From contig JAQTHZ010000001.1 in assembly GCA_029433365.1 (NCBI GenBank), positions 744,001 to 808,000 of the forward strand: DNA of 64,000 bases, read 5' to 3'. Below are positions 26,674 to 34,599 of this stretch, piece after piece (the stretch's first letter is position 1; each line of letters begins with the position of its first letter). A model generated the notes under the pieces. That model ran no database searches. It was not told where the DNA came from and saw only the letters and a list, made by a program, of their open reading frames with translations. Made by a program: the position numbers and the translations under genes. Origin of the DNA: Orbaceae bacterium ESL0721 (GTDB taxonomy: Bacteria; Pseudomonadota; Gammaproteobacteria; Enterobacterales; Orbaceae).

Positions 26674-28053
26674 ATGAAAAACAGCATACAATCCGTTATT
26701 TGGGATCAAGCATTAATTGAAAAGTATAACTATTCGGGACCAAGGTATACCTCCTACCCTACGGCGCTTGAATTTAACGAGCTGTTTAGTGAGCAGGATT
26801 TTTTGGCAGCAGCTAACCACTATCCAGATCGTCCGCTCTCACTCTATCTGCATATCCCTTTTTGCCATAAACTCTGTTATTTCTGTGGCTGTAATAAGTT
26901 GGTCACTCGCCAAACAGACAAAGTCACTGCCTACCTTGACCATTTAGAAAAAGAGATTATTCACCGTGCACCGCTCTTTGCTAACCGCAAAGTGGTGCAG
27001 ATGCATTGGGGAGGTGGCACACCAACCTTTTTAACCAATAGCGAAATTAGCCGTTTAATAGCGATCCTTAAACGCCATTTTCATTTTACCGGCAGTGCTG
27101 AAATCTCAATTGAGATTGATCCTCGCGAAATCTCACCCAGCACCATTGACCATTTAGCTACTGTTGGATTTAACCGTCTTAGTATGGGGATCCAAGATTT
27201 TAATCCCGAGATCCAACATTTAATTAATCGTGAACAAGATGAAACGCTAATTAGATCATTAATTAAGCAGGCTCGTCAGAATCAATTTCACTCCATCAGC
27301 CTTGATCTTATCTATGGATTACCAAAACAGAGTGTTAATAGCTTTATTGAGACATTAGATAAAGTGATCGATATTGCACCTGATCGCCTAAGTATTTTCA
27401 ACTATGCCCATCTGCCAGATCGATTTGCGGCACAGCGTAAAATTAAAGATGCCGACCTCCCCTCTGCCGAGCAAAAATTGAAGATTTTACAAGCTAGCAT
27501 TGAGAAGTTAACCGCTGCTGGCTACCGCTATATTGGTATGGATCACTTTGCCAAACCAACAGATGAGCTCGCAATCGCCCAGCAGAGAGGTCAACTACAC
27601 CGTAATTTTCAAGGCTATACCACAGGCGGTGAGGCGGATCTATTGGGGCTTGGCGTCTCTGCCATATCTATTTTAGGTGACAGCTATGCCCAAAATCAGA
27701 AAGATCTTAAACTGTATCAAAATCAAGTTGCCGAACGCGGTAATGCCCTTTGGAAAGGTTTTAGCATGAGTTTGGACGACAAAATCCGTCGCGATGTGAT
27801 TAAACAGCTAATCTGCCACTTCTATTTAGATAAACGAAAAATTGAAACCCAGTACAATATTGTATTCGACGACTATTTTGCCGACGATCTAAAACTATTA
27901 AAACCATTACAAAACGACGGTCTAGTTGTTATCAACCAACAGACAATCGACGTCAAACCACAAGGTCAACTACTGATCCGCAACATTTGCATCTGTTTTG
28001 ATATCTATATGCGCAAACTGGCACGGCAACAGCAGTTTTCGCGGGTGATTTAA
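26674..28053 (+). CDS. hemN: Oxygen-independent coproporphyrinogen III oxidase
   Basis: This radical-SAM enzyme decarboxylates coproporphyrinogen III to protoporphyrinogen IX in anaerobic haem synthesis. The 4Fe-4S site is CHKLCYFCGCNK (residues ~65-76). GGGTP, SIEIDPREIS, DLIYGLPKQ and the C-terminal RNICICFDIYMRKLARQQQFSRVI-like end match E. coli HemN almost residue for residue. The length (459) is normal. It closes the yihI-led operon. No FNR box was clear upstream. Confidence 0.96.
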   Translation: MKNSIQSVIWDQALIEKYNYSGPRYTSYPTALEFNELFSEQDFLAAANHYPDRPLSLYLHIPFCHKLCYFCGCNKLVTRQTDKVTAYLDHLEKEIIHRAPLFANRKVVQMHWGGGTPTFLTNSEISRLIAILKRHFHFTGSAEISIEIDPREISPSTIDHLATVGFNRLSMGIQDFNPEIQHLINREQDETLIRSLIKQARQNQFHSISLDLIYGLPKQSVNSFIETLDKVIDIAPDRLSIFNYAHLPDRFAAQRKIKDADLPSAEQKLKILQASIEKLTAAGYRYIGMDHFAKPTDELAIAQQRGQLHRNFQGYTTGGEADLLGLGVSAISILGDSYAQNQKDLKLYQNQVAERGNALWKGFSMSLDDKIRRDVIKQLICHFYLDKRKIETQYNIVFDDYFADDLKLLKPLQNDGLVVINQQTIDVKPQGQLLIRNICICFDIYMRKLARQQQFSRVI

Positions 28054-28242
28054 AACAATGTACTCTATTTTTATATTTATTATATAGTACAAAAATCAAC
28101 ATTGATAAGATAGTTATAGGGTAATAGCGTTCTACATAGGGAAAACTGAAAAAAGAAAACTGGTAAAGAGTCAACATAGAAGCGTTACTCTCAACATTAT
28201 TTCTAACAAAAAAGCAAAGAGTAACGATATTTATTATGCTAA

Positions 28243-28764
28243 TTAAATTGTATCCGATCGATCAACCACAATGTTAACCAACTGCTCTGCTATTGATTCT
28301 CTAATACTCTTTTTTTCATCATCTGTTAATCTACGGTTACTATTAGCAATGACTTCATTCAAATCTTCTTTCATTAATCTAATCTCTTCCTCATAAACAT
28401 CGATATAGTGTAGTAACTCTTCTAAGCTCAATTTTGTTAGCTGTTCTTGACCCGTTTCTAACCTATTAAGTTCAGCTTTATAATAATTAAGTTTATTCTC
28501 TGTTTTTAATTCAATCTCCTCTTCTAAATACTTTATCGCCTCTTCAGTATCAGGTTCTATCTCATCACTATCTGTACAATCAATTATCTCTAAAGGTCCT
28601 ACTATTTCTGTAGGGTCATCTTCTTTAGGAGTCAAAGCGGATAACAACTTAGAGTAGAGTTCAGGATCGGGTAAATCTGGCTTGTATTCTCTATAACTTC
28701 TTAATGGTGCTTCCATTAATTTGATATATTGTGGTTGATTTAAATCTATTATTAAATTATTCAT
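28243..28764 (-). CDS. Toxin-linker relative lacking the nuclease domain
   Basis: The protein has 173 residues. Residues ~60-160 match the linker and coiled coil of the array toxins: DCTDSDEIEPD against DLTDSQEIEPD, then AIKYLEEEIEL against AIALLEREIEL, and SNRRLTDDEKK against AKRRLSPEERE. Homology stops where the toxins continue into FIKATAAERM and the Tox-REase-5 domain; here the protein ends. The first ~55 residues differ from the toxins' N-terminus. A GGAGAC site precedes the ATG, so it may be translated. It lies at the 3' end of the toxin array. It could be a decapitated toxin or an adaptor that kept the loading segment; its function is unknown. Confidence 0.65.
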   Translation of the reverse strand: MNNLIIDLNQPQYIKLMEAPLRSYREYKPDLPDPELYSKLLSALTPKEDDPTEIVGPLEIIDCTDSDEIEPDTEEAIKYLEEEIELKTENKLNYYKAELNRLETGQEQLTKLSLEELLHYIDVYEEEIRLMKEDLNEVIANSNRRLTDDEKKSIRESIAEQLVNIVVDRSDTI

Positions 28765-28885
28765 TTTGTCTCCATAACTTATATTATTTGTTCTTTTATT
28801 AGCAAGAAATTTTAGTTAAATTATATCTTTATTTTATAGAAATTAATTTTATTAATTAAAATTAAAGCATATCCCCTATCTGTAG

Positions 28886-29635
28886 TTACAGATCCAGAGT
28901 TTTTGGCAGTAGTTTTAATTCACGCAGCCTTAAGTCAAGACGGTTGATGGTTTTAACATCCTCGACATTTTCGCGGTAAGGGAAGTGGTCGAGTGAGACG
29001 ATAACCGTGCCCACCTGTTTGCCCTCTTGATTATTAATCGGGATCAGCTTATGGGCTTCAGGGAAGTCATATGCCTGTAGCGGAGCAGGAATATAGGCGA
29101 TTAATGAACAGCTAATTCGATTACCAAACATAAAGTCTGAACGGCTAAACATTCCTCTTAACACAATGGTTATATAGTTATCGCTAAAAACTTTAGCTAG
29201 CCCAGTCACAAAGTTGGTAATTTGTTCCAGCGTCTTAGCATTTTTTGGTTTGGTTAGAAAAAAGCTAATCTCAGATTGGATCTCCTCTTTGGGTATAAAT
29301 TGCTTCATTGCCGAATAGTGGATAACCAGTCCAACATCTTCTTGTGAACCATCAGTAAAAGAGATTCGAGTATCTTCCTGTTTATCGATCCGTTTCCATG
29401 CGGAGGCGATCTTCTTGATACCAAACTCAGTAAAGCCATTTTTGTCATAGACTAACTTATCATCGTTTACTTTAACGGTATTTTTTAATAGATAGAACTT
29501 TTCATCCCACATTATCTGCTCTTGATAGACTTTAAAGGCAAGTCCAAGTTGCCTTTCTATCTCCGTATAGTAGAAAGAGGGTTTTCTCGGTAGGTAGATA
29601 TAAATATGAAATTGAATATCATTTGTCTCTTGCAT
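28886..29635 (-). CDS. Toxin immunity protein, copy 4 (LDL type)
   Basis: This 249-residue cytoplasmic protein is one of four close paralogues, each following a Tox-REase-5-like gene. It starts MQETNDIQFHIYIYLPRK, has the YYTEIERQLGLAF block, and ends with GTVIVSLDHFPYRENVEDVKT and ELKLLPKTLDL. The C-terminal GT-V-hydrophobic-polar pattern followed by a helix resembles the Imm52 family, which is known to accompany Tox-REase-5 toxins; I hold that name with moderate confidence. An AAAGGAAAG site precedes the ATG, 12 bp after the toxin stop. It pairs with the orphan toxin tip at 29648-30208 and shares its C-terminal LDL with the copy at 32411. Confidence 0.78.
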   Translation of the reverse strand: MQETNDIQFHIYIYLPRKPSFYYTEIERQLGLAFKVYQEQIMWDEKFYLLKNTVKVNDDKLVYDKNGFTEFGIKKIASAWKRIDKQEDTRISFTDGSQEDVGLVIHYSAMKQFIPKEEIQSEISFFLTKPKNAKTLEQITNFVTGLAKVFSDNYITIVLRGMFSRSDFMFGNRISCSLIAYIPAPLQAYDFPEAHKLIPINNQEGKQVGTVIVSLDHFPYRENVEDVKTINRLDLRLRELKLLPKTLDL

Positions 29636-29647
29636 AATCTTTCCTTT

Positions 29648-30208
29648 TTAAAGTAACTCTTTATTTAGGGGTACATAGATGGCAGTAATCGTTGGTAAAT
29701 CTTTGATTAACTCTAGAAATTCATAATAAGCAAGTTTAGTCATAAATATCCAACAGCAGCGGGCATTGGGGTGCATTGCACAGATTCTATGATGGTTTTC
29801 TGCCTGTTTTCTAAAGGTTTTAATTTTATTTCGACCGACCTCTTTTAACTCAGGTAACCCCGTTTTTGGATTAAGTTTCGTCTTGCTAAACATCAGTGAG
29901 TCATAGTTGGCTTTCATCTCAAGCAGGATACAAAAGTCATGTATCCAGCCATCAAAATCACATCTGCCCGCTGGTCCTTCATATATCCACTCGTTAATCT
30001 GCACTGACATTTTACCGCTCTTTGGGTTGATATTACGCCCCCACCGCTCCTCAGTATGGATGGTCTGGTAGTCGGCGGATAGGTCGCTCATATTGCGGCG
30101 GAATATCTCTTTCCTCATATGTGGCTTAATAGAGCACCTGCACCCCCTCTGCGGCTCTTTAATTACCACCATCCGCTCTGCCGCAGTCGCCTTGATAAAT
30201 TTCCTCAT
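29648..30208 (-). CDS. Orphan Tox-REase-5-like nuclease tip, copy 2
   Basis: This encodes only the toxin domain of the array effectors: it begins MRKFIKATAAERM and continues through EWIYEGPAG, CDFDGW and LLEMKANYD, the PD-(D/E)xK core with the acid in FDG and E-x-K. The ~180-residue N-terminal region and coiled coil of the full effector are missing; similarity starts abruptly at FIKATA. There is no ribosome binding site before the ATG (a TTG eight codons upstream is also unsupported), so it is probably silent unless recombined onto a full effector. It is paired with its own immunity gene, which is typical of orphan toxin cassettes. Confidence 0.75.
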   Translation of the reverse strand: MRKFIKATAAERMVVIKEPQRGCRCSIKPHMRKEIFRRNMSDLSADYQTIHTEERWGRNINPKSGKMSVQINEWIYEGPAGRCDFDGWIHDFCILLEMKANYDSLMFSKTKLNPKTGLPELKEVGRNKIKTFRKQAENHHRICAMHPNARCCWIFMTKLAYYEFLELIKDLPTITAIYVPLNKELL

Positions 30209-30220
30209 TTTTATAATAGA

Positions 30221-30255
30221 TTTTGATTGCAATGGGAATAAACCCTAAAACAAAA
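30221..30255 (-). repeat. Dispersed element, copy 5
   Basis: ATTTTGATTGCAATGG, then AATAAACCCTAAAACA. It abuts the start of the orphan toxin tip and follows the terminator of the previous immunity gene. Confidence 0.65.
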
Positions 30256-30281
30256 AACTGCTTTTACGGTAAAAGCAGTTT
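30252..30281 (-). terminator. Terminator after immunity copy 3
   Basis: AACTGCTTTT / AAAAGCAGTT forms a 10-bp perfect stem. On the minus strand it is followed by TTTTTTG. It lies 7 bp past the stop codon at 30288. Near-identical terminators follow the immunity genes at 32411 and 33838. Confidence 0.85.
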
Positions 30282-30287
30282 AATAAG

Positions 30288-31037
30288 TTATAGCTCTCTT
30301 GTCTTTGGCAGTAGTTTTAATTCACGCAGCCTTAAATCTAGGCGGTTGATGGTTTTAACATCTTCGACATTTTCGCGGTAAGGGAAGTGATCGAGTGAGA
30401 CGATAACCGTGCCCACCTGTTCACCCTCTTGATTATTAATAGGGATCAGCTTATGGGCTTCAGGGAAGTCATAGGCCTGTAGCAGAGCAGGAATATAGGC
30501 GATTAATGAACAGCTAATTCGATTACCAAACATAAAATCTGAGCGGGTAAACCTATTATCTACTACGATCGTAATATAGTTACCGCTAAAAACCTTGGCA
30601 AGCCCAGTCACAAAGTTGATAATCTGCTCAACAGTTTTTTTATTTTCTGGTTTGGTTAGGAAAAAATTAATCTCAGATTGGATCTGCTCTTCTGGCATAA
30701 CATACTTCATTGCCATATAGCTAACAACTAGCCTTACACTATCTGGTGTACCAGCAATAAAAGATATCAGCGTATCACCCTGTTTCTTAATCTGTTTCCA
30801 AGCAGAGGTGATCTTCTTGGTACCAAACTCAGTAAAGCCATTTTTGTCATAAATTAACTTATCCTCGTTTACTTTGACGCTATTTTTTAATATATAGAAC
30901 TTCTCATTTGGCACGAAATGCGCTTGATAGACTTTAAAGGCAAGTCCAAGCTGTCGCTCTATCTCCGTATAGTAGAAACCGCGTGTTCTCGGTAGGTAGA
31001 TAGTAATATCAAATTGAACATCATTTATCTCTTGCAT
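30288..31037 (-). CDS. Toxin immunity protein, copy 3 (REL type)
   Basis: This 249-residue paralogue of the other three immunity proteins starts at MQEINDVQFD (31037), set by alignment with them and by an AAAGGAAAG site; an upstream start would overlap the toxin. It ends LPKTREL like the copy at 33838, whose position in its block is the same, which supports block duplication. Residues ~85-160 differ most between REL and LDL copies (SFIAGTPDSVRLVVSY here), the part likely to set toxin specificity. It pairs with the split toxin at 31051-32147. Confidence 0.78.
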   Translation of the reverse strand: MQEINDVQFDITIYLPRTRGFYYTEIERQLGLAFKVYQAHFVPNEKFYILKNSVKVNEDKLIYDKNGFTEFGTKKITSAWKQIKKQGDTLISFIAGTPDSVRLVVSYMAMKYVMPEEQIQSEINFFLTKPENKKTVEQIINFVTGLAKVFSGNYITIVVDNRFTRSDFMFGNRISCSLIAYIPALLQAYDFPEAHKLIPINNQEGEQVGTVIVSLDHFPYRENVEDVKTINRLDLRLRELKLLPKTREL

Positions 31038-31050
31038 AATCTTTCCTTTT

Positions 31051-32147
31051 TTAAAGTAGCTCTTTATTAAGTGGTACATAGATGGCGGTTATGTTCGGTA
31101 AATCATCTATAAGTTTAATAAATGTGTTGTAAGCAAGTTTAGTCATAAATATCCAGCAGCAGCGGGCATTGGGGTGCATTGCACAAATTTCATCATGCTT
31201 TTTTGCCTGTTTTCTAAACTTCAATATTTTATCCTTGCCTACCTCTTTTAATTTAGGTAACCCTGTTTTCGGATCAGTTTTTGTCTTGCTAAACATCAAT
31301 GTGTCATAGTTAGCTTTCATCTCCAGCAGAATACAAAAATCATGTAGCCAGCCATCAAAATCACATCTGCCCGCTGGTCCTTCATATATCCACTCGTTAA
31401 TCTGCACTGACATTTTACCGCTCTTAGGGTTGATATTACGCTCCCACCGCTCCTCAGTATGGATGGTCTGGTAGTCGGCAGATAGGTCGCTCATATTGCG
31501 ACGAAATATCTCTCTCCTCATATGCGGTTTAATAGAGCATCGGCACCCCCTCTGCGGCTCCTTAATCACCACCATCCGCTCTGCCGCCGTCGCCTTGATA
31601 AACTCCCGCTCCTCTGGCGATAGACGACGCTTTGACCATAATTTAGTAAGCTCAAGCTCCGACTCTAATAGCCGTAACTGCTTCTTACTTTCAGCAAGCA
31701 GCTCCCTATACTCCTGCTCTTTAAAAGGAAAACATCCGTGACTCTCTAACTGCTCTAACCTATCTTGATAGTTGTCAATATGGTACTGCTTTAATAGCTC
31801 AATCTCACGCTCGAGCAGCGCTATCGCCTCATCACTATCAGGCTCTATCTCCTGACTATCAGTTAAATCAACCACCTCATCACTAGCTAGTGGGGGATTT
31901 TTTTGGAATTAAAGGCGCGTAATATTAGGATATAAATTAATCCGTCTTGAAGATAGGGGTAGGTATGATGAGAGGGGTAGAGGGTGGTAGGTAACATTGC
32001 TTCCAATAATGTTTGGTTAACTAACGGGAAACTCATCTCATAACCAAATGGGTAGGTTTTCGCCTCCTGATTTAATCGATAACTCGCTACCGATGCACCC
32101 ATGAGCAGCGACTGCTGCCCATAAAATGAGAGTAATGGAAAATACAT
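31051..32147 (-). pseudogene. Full-length Tox-REase-5-like effector split by a 1-base frameshift
   Basis: The first frame (32147-31887, 86 codons) gives the conserved N-terminal region (SFYGQQSLLMGASV to LQDGLIYILILRAFNSKKI) and then a premature stop. The second frame (GTG at 31875, to 31051) gives the DLTDSQEIEPD linker, coiled coil and complete nuclease domain with CDFDGW and LLEMKANYD. Alignment with the intact copy at 34600-35697 shows one base missing just after an A7 run and inside a C5 run (~31890-31905). The upstream leader (TAAGGAG then ATG) is identical to the intact copy. It is either a pseudogene, two separate products, or rescued by slippage on A7. A sequencing error in the homopolymer cannot be excluded. 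Confidence 0.75.
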
Positions 32148-32318
32148 TGTTGCTCCTTATAGTCGTTTTTATTGTCTATTTATAACACGATTTTTTAGCC
32201 GCAAAAGTTTACCATAAGTTATACAAGATGATTAAGAATAAGATTAAAAAACATCAATTTATTGTTGGGGGATTGTGATTTTATGGTTATGAAAAGTGAA
32301 ACAATATCCATTTTTATC

Positions 32319-32360
32319 AATTTTGATTTAAACAACCCAAACCCTAAAACAAATTTGCAA
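32319..32360 (-). repeat. Dispersed element, copy 6
   Basis: ATCAATTTTGATTTAAACAA, CCCAAACCCTAAAAC, then AAATTTGC. Block for block this is the reverse-orientation twin of copy 2 at 1371-1410. It lies ~170 bp upstream of the split effector and just past the terminator of immunity copy 2. Confidence 0.75.
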
Positions 32361-32372
32361 TAACTTGTTTAT

Positions 32373-32403
32373 AAAAAAACTGCTTTTAAAAGTAAAAGCA
32401 GTT
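32373..32403 (-). terminator. Terminator after immunity copy 2
   Basis: AACTGCTTTT / AAAAGCAGTT stem with a minus-strand TTTTTTAT run. It is almost identical to the one at 33798-33830, as expected from duplication. Confidence 0.85.
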
Positions 32404-32410
32404 TAATAAG

Positions 32411-33160
32411 TTATAGATCCAACGTTTTTGGCAGTAGTTTTAATTCACGCAGCCTTAAATCAAGTCGGTTGATGGTTTTAACATCTTCGACATTTTTGCG
32501 ATAAGGGAAGTGGTCGAGTGAGACGATGACTGTACCCACCTGTTTACCCTCTTTATCATTAATTGGAATCAGCTTATGGGCTTCAGGGAAGTCATATGCC
32601 TGTAGCGGAGCCGGAATATAGGCAATTAACGAACAGCTTATTCGATAACCAAACATATAGTCTGAACGGCTAAACATTCCTCTTAACTCAATGGTAATAT
32701 AGTTATTGCTAAAAACGTTGGCTAGTCCAGTCACAAAGTTGGTAATTTGTTCCAGCGTCTTAGCATTTTCTGGTTTGGTTAGGAAAAATTTAATCTCAGA
32801 TTGGATCTCCTCCTTGGGCATAAAATCCTTCATTGCGGTATAGCTAACAACTAGCCTTATAGGTTCTGGTGTACCAGCAATAAAAAAAATCTGTGTATCA
32901 CCCTGTTTTTCTATCCGTTTCCAAGCGGAGGTGATCTTCTTGGTACCAAACTCAGTAAAGCCGGTTTTGTCATAGATTAACTTATCTTCCTTTACATTTA
33001 CGCTATTTTGAAAAAGATAGAACTTCTCATTCGGTACGAACTGCTCTTGATAGACCTTAAAGGCAAGTCCAAGTTGCCTCTCTATCTCCGTATAGTAGAA
33101 ACCGCGTGTTCTCGGTAGGTAGATATAAATATGAAATTGAATATCATCTGTCTCTTGCAT
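32411..33160 (-). CDS. Toxin immunity protein, copy 2 (LDL type)
   Basis: This 249-residue paralogue starts MQETDDIQFHIYIYLPRTR and ends LPKTLDL like the copy at 28886; these two sit at equivalent positions ~3.53 kb apart. Its middle (FFIAGTPEPIRLVVSY) resembles the REL copy at 30288 rather than the other LDL copy, suggesting exchange of segments between paralogues. An AAAGGAAATATT leader precedes the ATG. It pairs with the orphan tip at 33175-33699. Confidence 0.78.
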   Translation of the reverse strand: MQETDDIQFHIYIYLPRTRGFYYTEIERQLGLAFKVYQEQFVPNEKFYLFQNSVNVKEDKLIYDKTGFTEFGTKKITSAWKRIEKQGDTQIFFIAGTPEPIRLVVSYTAMKDFMPKEEIQSEIKFFLTKPENAKTLEQITNFVTGLANVFSNNYITIELRGMFSRSDYMFGYRISCSLIAYIPAPLQAYDFPEAHKLIPINDKEGKQVGTVIVSLDHFPYRKNVEDVKTINRLDLRLRELKLLPKTLDL

Positions 33161-33174
33161 AATATTTCCTTTTT

Positions 33175-33699
33175 TTAGAGTAGATCTTTATTAAGTGGCA
33201 CATAGATGGCAGTAATTGTTGGTAAATCTTTGATTAACTCGAGAAATTCATAATAAGCAAGTTTAGTCATAAATATCCAACAGCAGCGGGCATTGGGGTG
33301 CGTAGCGCAGATTCTATGATGATTTTTTGCCTGTCTTCTAAAAGTATCAAGTTTTTTTTCTCCTACCTCTTTTAATTTAGGTAGTCCAGTATCTGGATCA
33401 GTTTTAGTCTTGCTAAACATCAGCGTGTCATAGTTTGCTTTCATCTCAAGCAGAATACAAAAGTCATGTAGCCAGCCATCAAAATCACATCTACCGGCTG
33501 GCCCTTCATATATCCACTCATTAATCTGCACTGATACCTTACCGCTCTTTGGATTCATATTACGTACCCATGTCTCCTCAGTATGGATGGTCTGGTAGTC
33601 AGCGGATAGGTCGCTCATATTGCGGCGGAATATCTCTCTCCTCATATGTGGCTCAATGCTGCATCGGCAACCCCTCTGCGGCTCTTTAATCACCACCAT
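33175..33699 (-). pseudogene. Orphan Tox-REase-5-like nuclease tip, copy 1, frameshifted at its start
   Basis: The remaining open frame (174 codons) begins MVVIKEPQRG and contains EWIYEGPAG, CDFDGW and LLEMKANYD, so the nuclease core is intact. Compared with the orphan tip at 29648, one base is missing at ~33719 between MRKFIK and ATAAERM. The upstream ATG therefore no longer reads into the domain, and no good ribosome binding site precedes the Met at 33699. The tip probably survives as a silent cassette beside its immunity gene. It differs from the other copies mainly in the SKTKTDPDTG and KKLDTFRR region. Confidence 0.7.
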
Positions 33700-33745
33700 C
33701 CGCTCTGCCGCCGTCGCTTAATAAATTTCCTCATTTTTATAATAG

Positions 33746-33790
33746 ATTTTGATTGAAATAGGTATAAACCCTAAAACAAATTTGCAATAA
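33746..33790 (-). repeat. Dispersed element, copy 7
   Basis: ATTTTGATTGAAATAGG, TATAAACCCTAAAAC, then AAATTTGCAATAA. It lies between the terminator of immunity copy 1 and the orphan tip, the same position as copy 5 in the other block. Confidence 0.7.
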
Positions 33791-33797
33791 CTTGTTT

Positions 33798-33830
33798 ATA
33801 AAAAAACTGCTTTTAAAAGTAAAAGCAGTT
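33798..33830 (-). terminator. Terminator after immunity copy 1
   Basis: AACTGCTTTT / AAAAGCAGTT stem, with a minus-strand TTTTTTTAT run. It sits 8 bp past the stop codon at 33838. Confidence 0.85.
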
Positions 33831-33837
33831 TAATAAG

Positions 33838-34587
33838 TTAGAGTTCTCTTGTCTTTGGCAGTAGTTTTAATTCACGCAGCCTTAAATCAAGCCGGTTGAT
33901 GGTTTTCACATCTTCGATATTTTTGCGATAAGGGAAGTGGTCGAGCGAGACAATGACTGTGCCAACCTGTTTACCCTCTTTATTATTAATAGGGATCAGC
34001 TTATGTGCTTCAGGAAAGTCATATGCCTGTAGCGAAGCAGGAATATAGGCGATTAATGAACAGCTTATTCGAGCACGGAATAGATAGTCGGGGCGTTCAA
34101 ATCTATTATCTACTACGATCGTAATATAGTTATCACTAAAAACCTTGGCAAGTCCAGTCACAAAATTGATAATCTGCTCAACAGTTTTTGAATTATCTGG
34201 TTTGGTTAGAAAAAAGCTAATCTCAGATTTGATCTCCTCTTTTGGCATAAAACATTTCATTGCTGTATAGGTGATAACTAGCCCGACATCTTCTTGTGAA
34301 CCATCAGTAAAAGATATCTGTGTATCACCCTGTTTCTCTATCCGTTTCCAAGCGGAGGTGATCTTCTTGGTACCAAACTCAGTAAAGCCAGTTTTATCAT
34401 AGACTAACTTATCATCATTTACTTTGACGGTATTTTTTAATAGATAGATCTTCTCATCTGGTACGAACTGCGCTTGATAGACCTTAAAGGCGCTCCCGAG
34501 CTGCCTCTCTATCTCGGTATAGTAGAAAGCGGGTTTTCTCGGTAGGTAGATAGTAATATCAAATTGTATATCATACGTCTCTTGCAT
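33838..34587 (-). CDS. Toxin immunity protein, copy 1 (REL type)
   Basis: This 249-residue paralogue, the cognate of the intact effector, starts MQETYDIQFDITIYLPRK and ends LPKTREL. It carries the YYTEIERQLGSAFKVYQAQF block and the C-terminal GTVIVSLDHFPYRKNIEDVKT motif (Imm52-like). It begins 12 bp after the effector stop and should be co-translated with it. The segment around residues 165-185 (VVDNRFERPDYLFRARIS) is the most divergent from the LDL copies. Confidence 0.8.
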   Translation of the reverse strand: MQETYDIQFDITIYLPRKPAFYYTEIERQLGSAFKVYQAQFVPDEKIYLLKNTVKVNDDKLVYDKTGFTEFGTKKITSAWKRIEKQGDTQISFTDGSQEDVGLVITYTAMKCFMPKEEIKSEISFFLTKPDNSKTVEQIINFVTGLAKVFSDNYITIVVDNRFERPDYLFRARISCSLIAYIPASLQAYDFPEAHKLIPINNKEGKQVGTVIVSLDHFPYRKNIEDVKTINRLDLRLRELKLLPKTREL

Positions 34588-34599
34588 AATATTTCCTTT

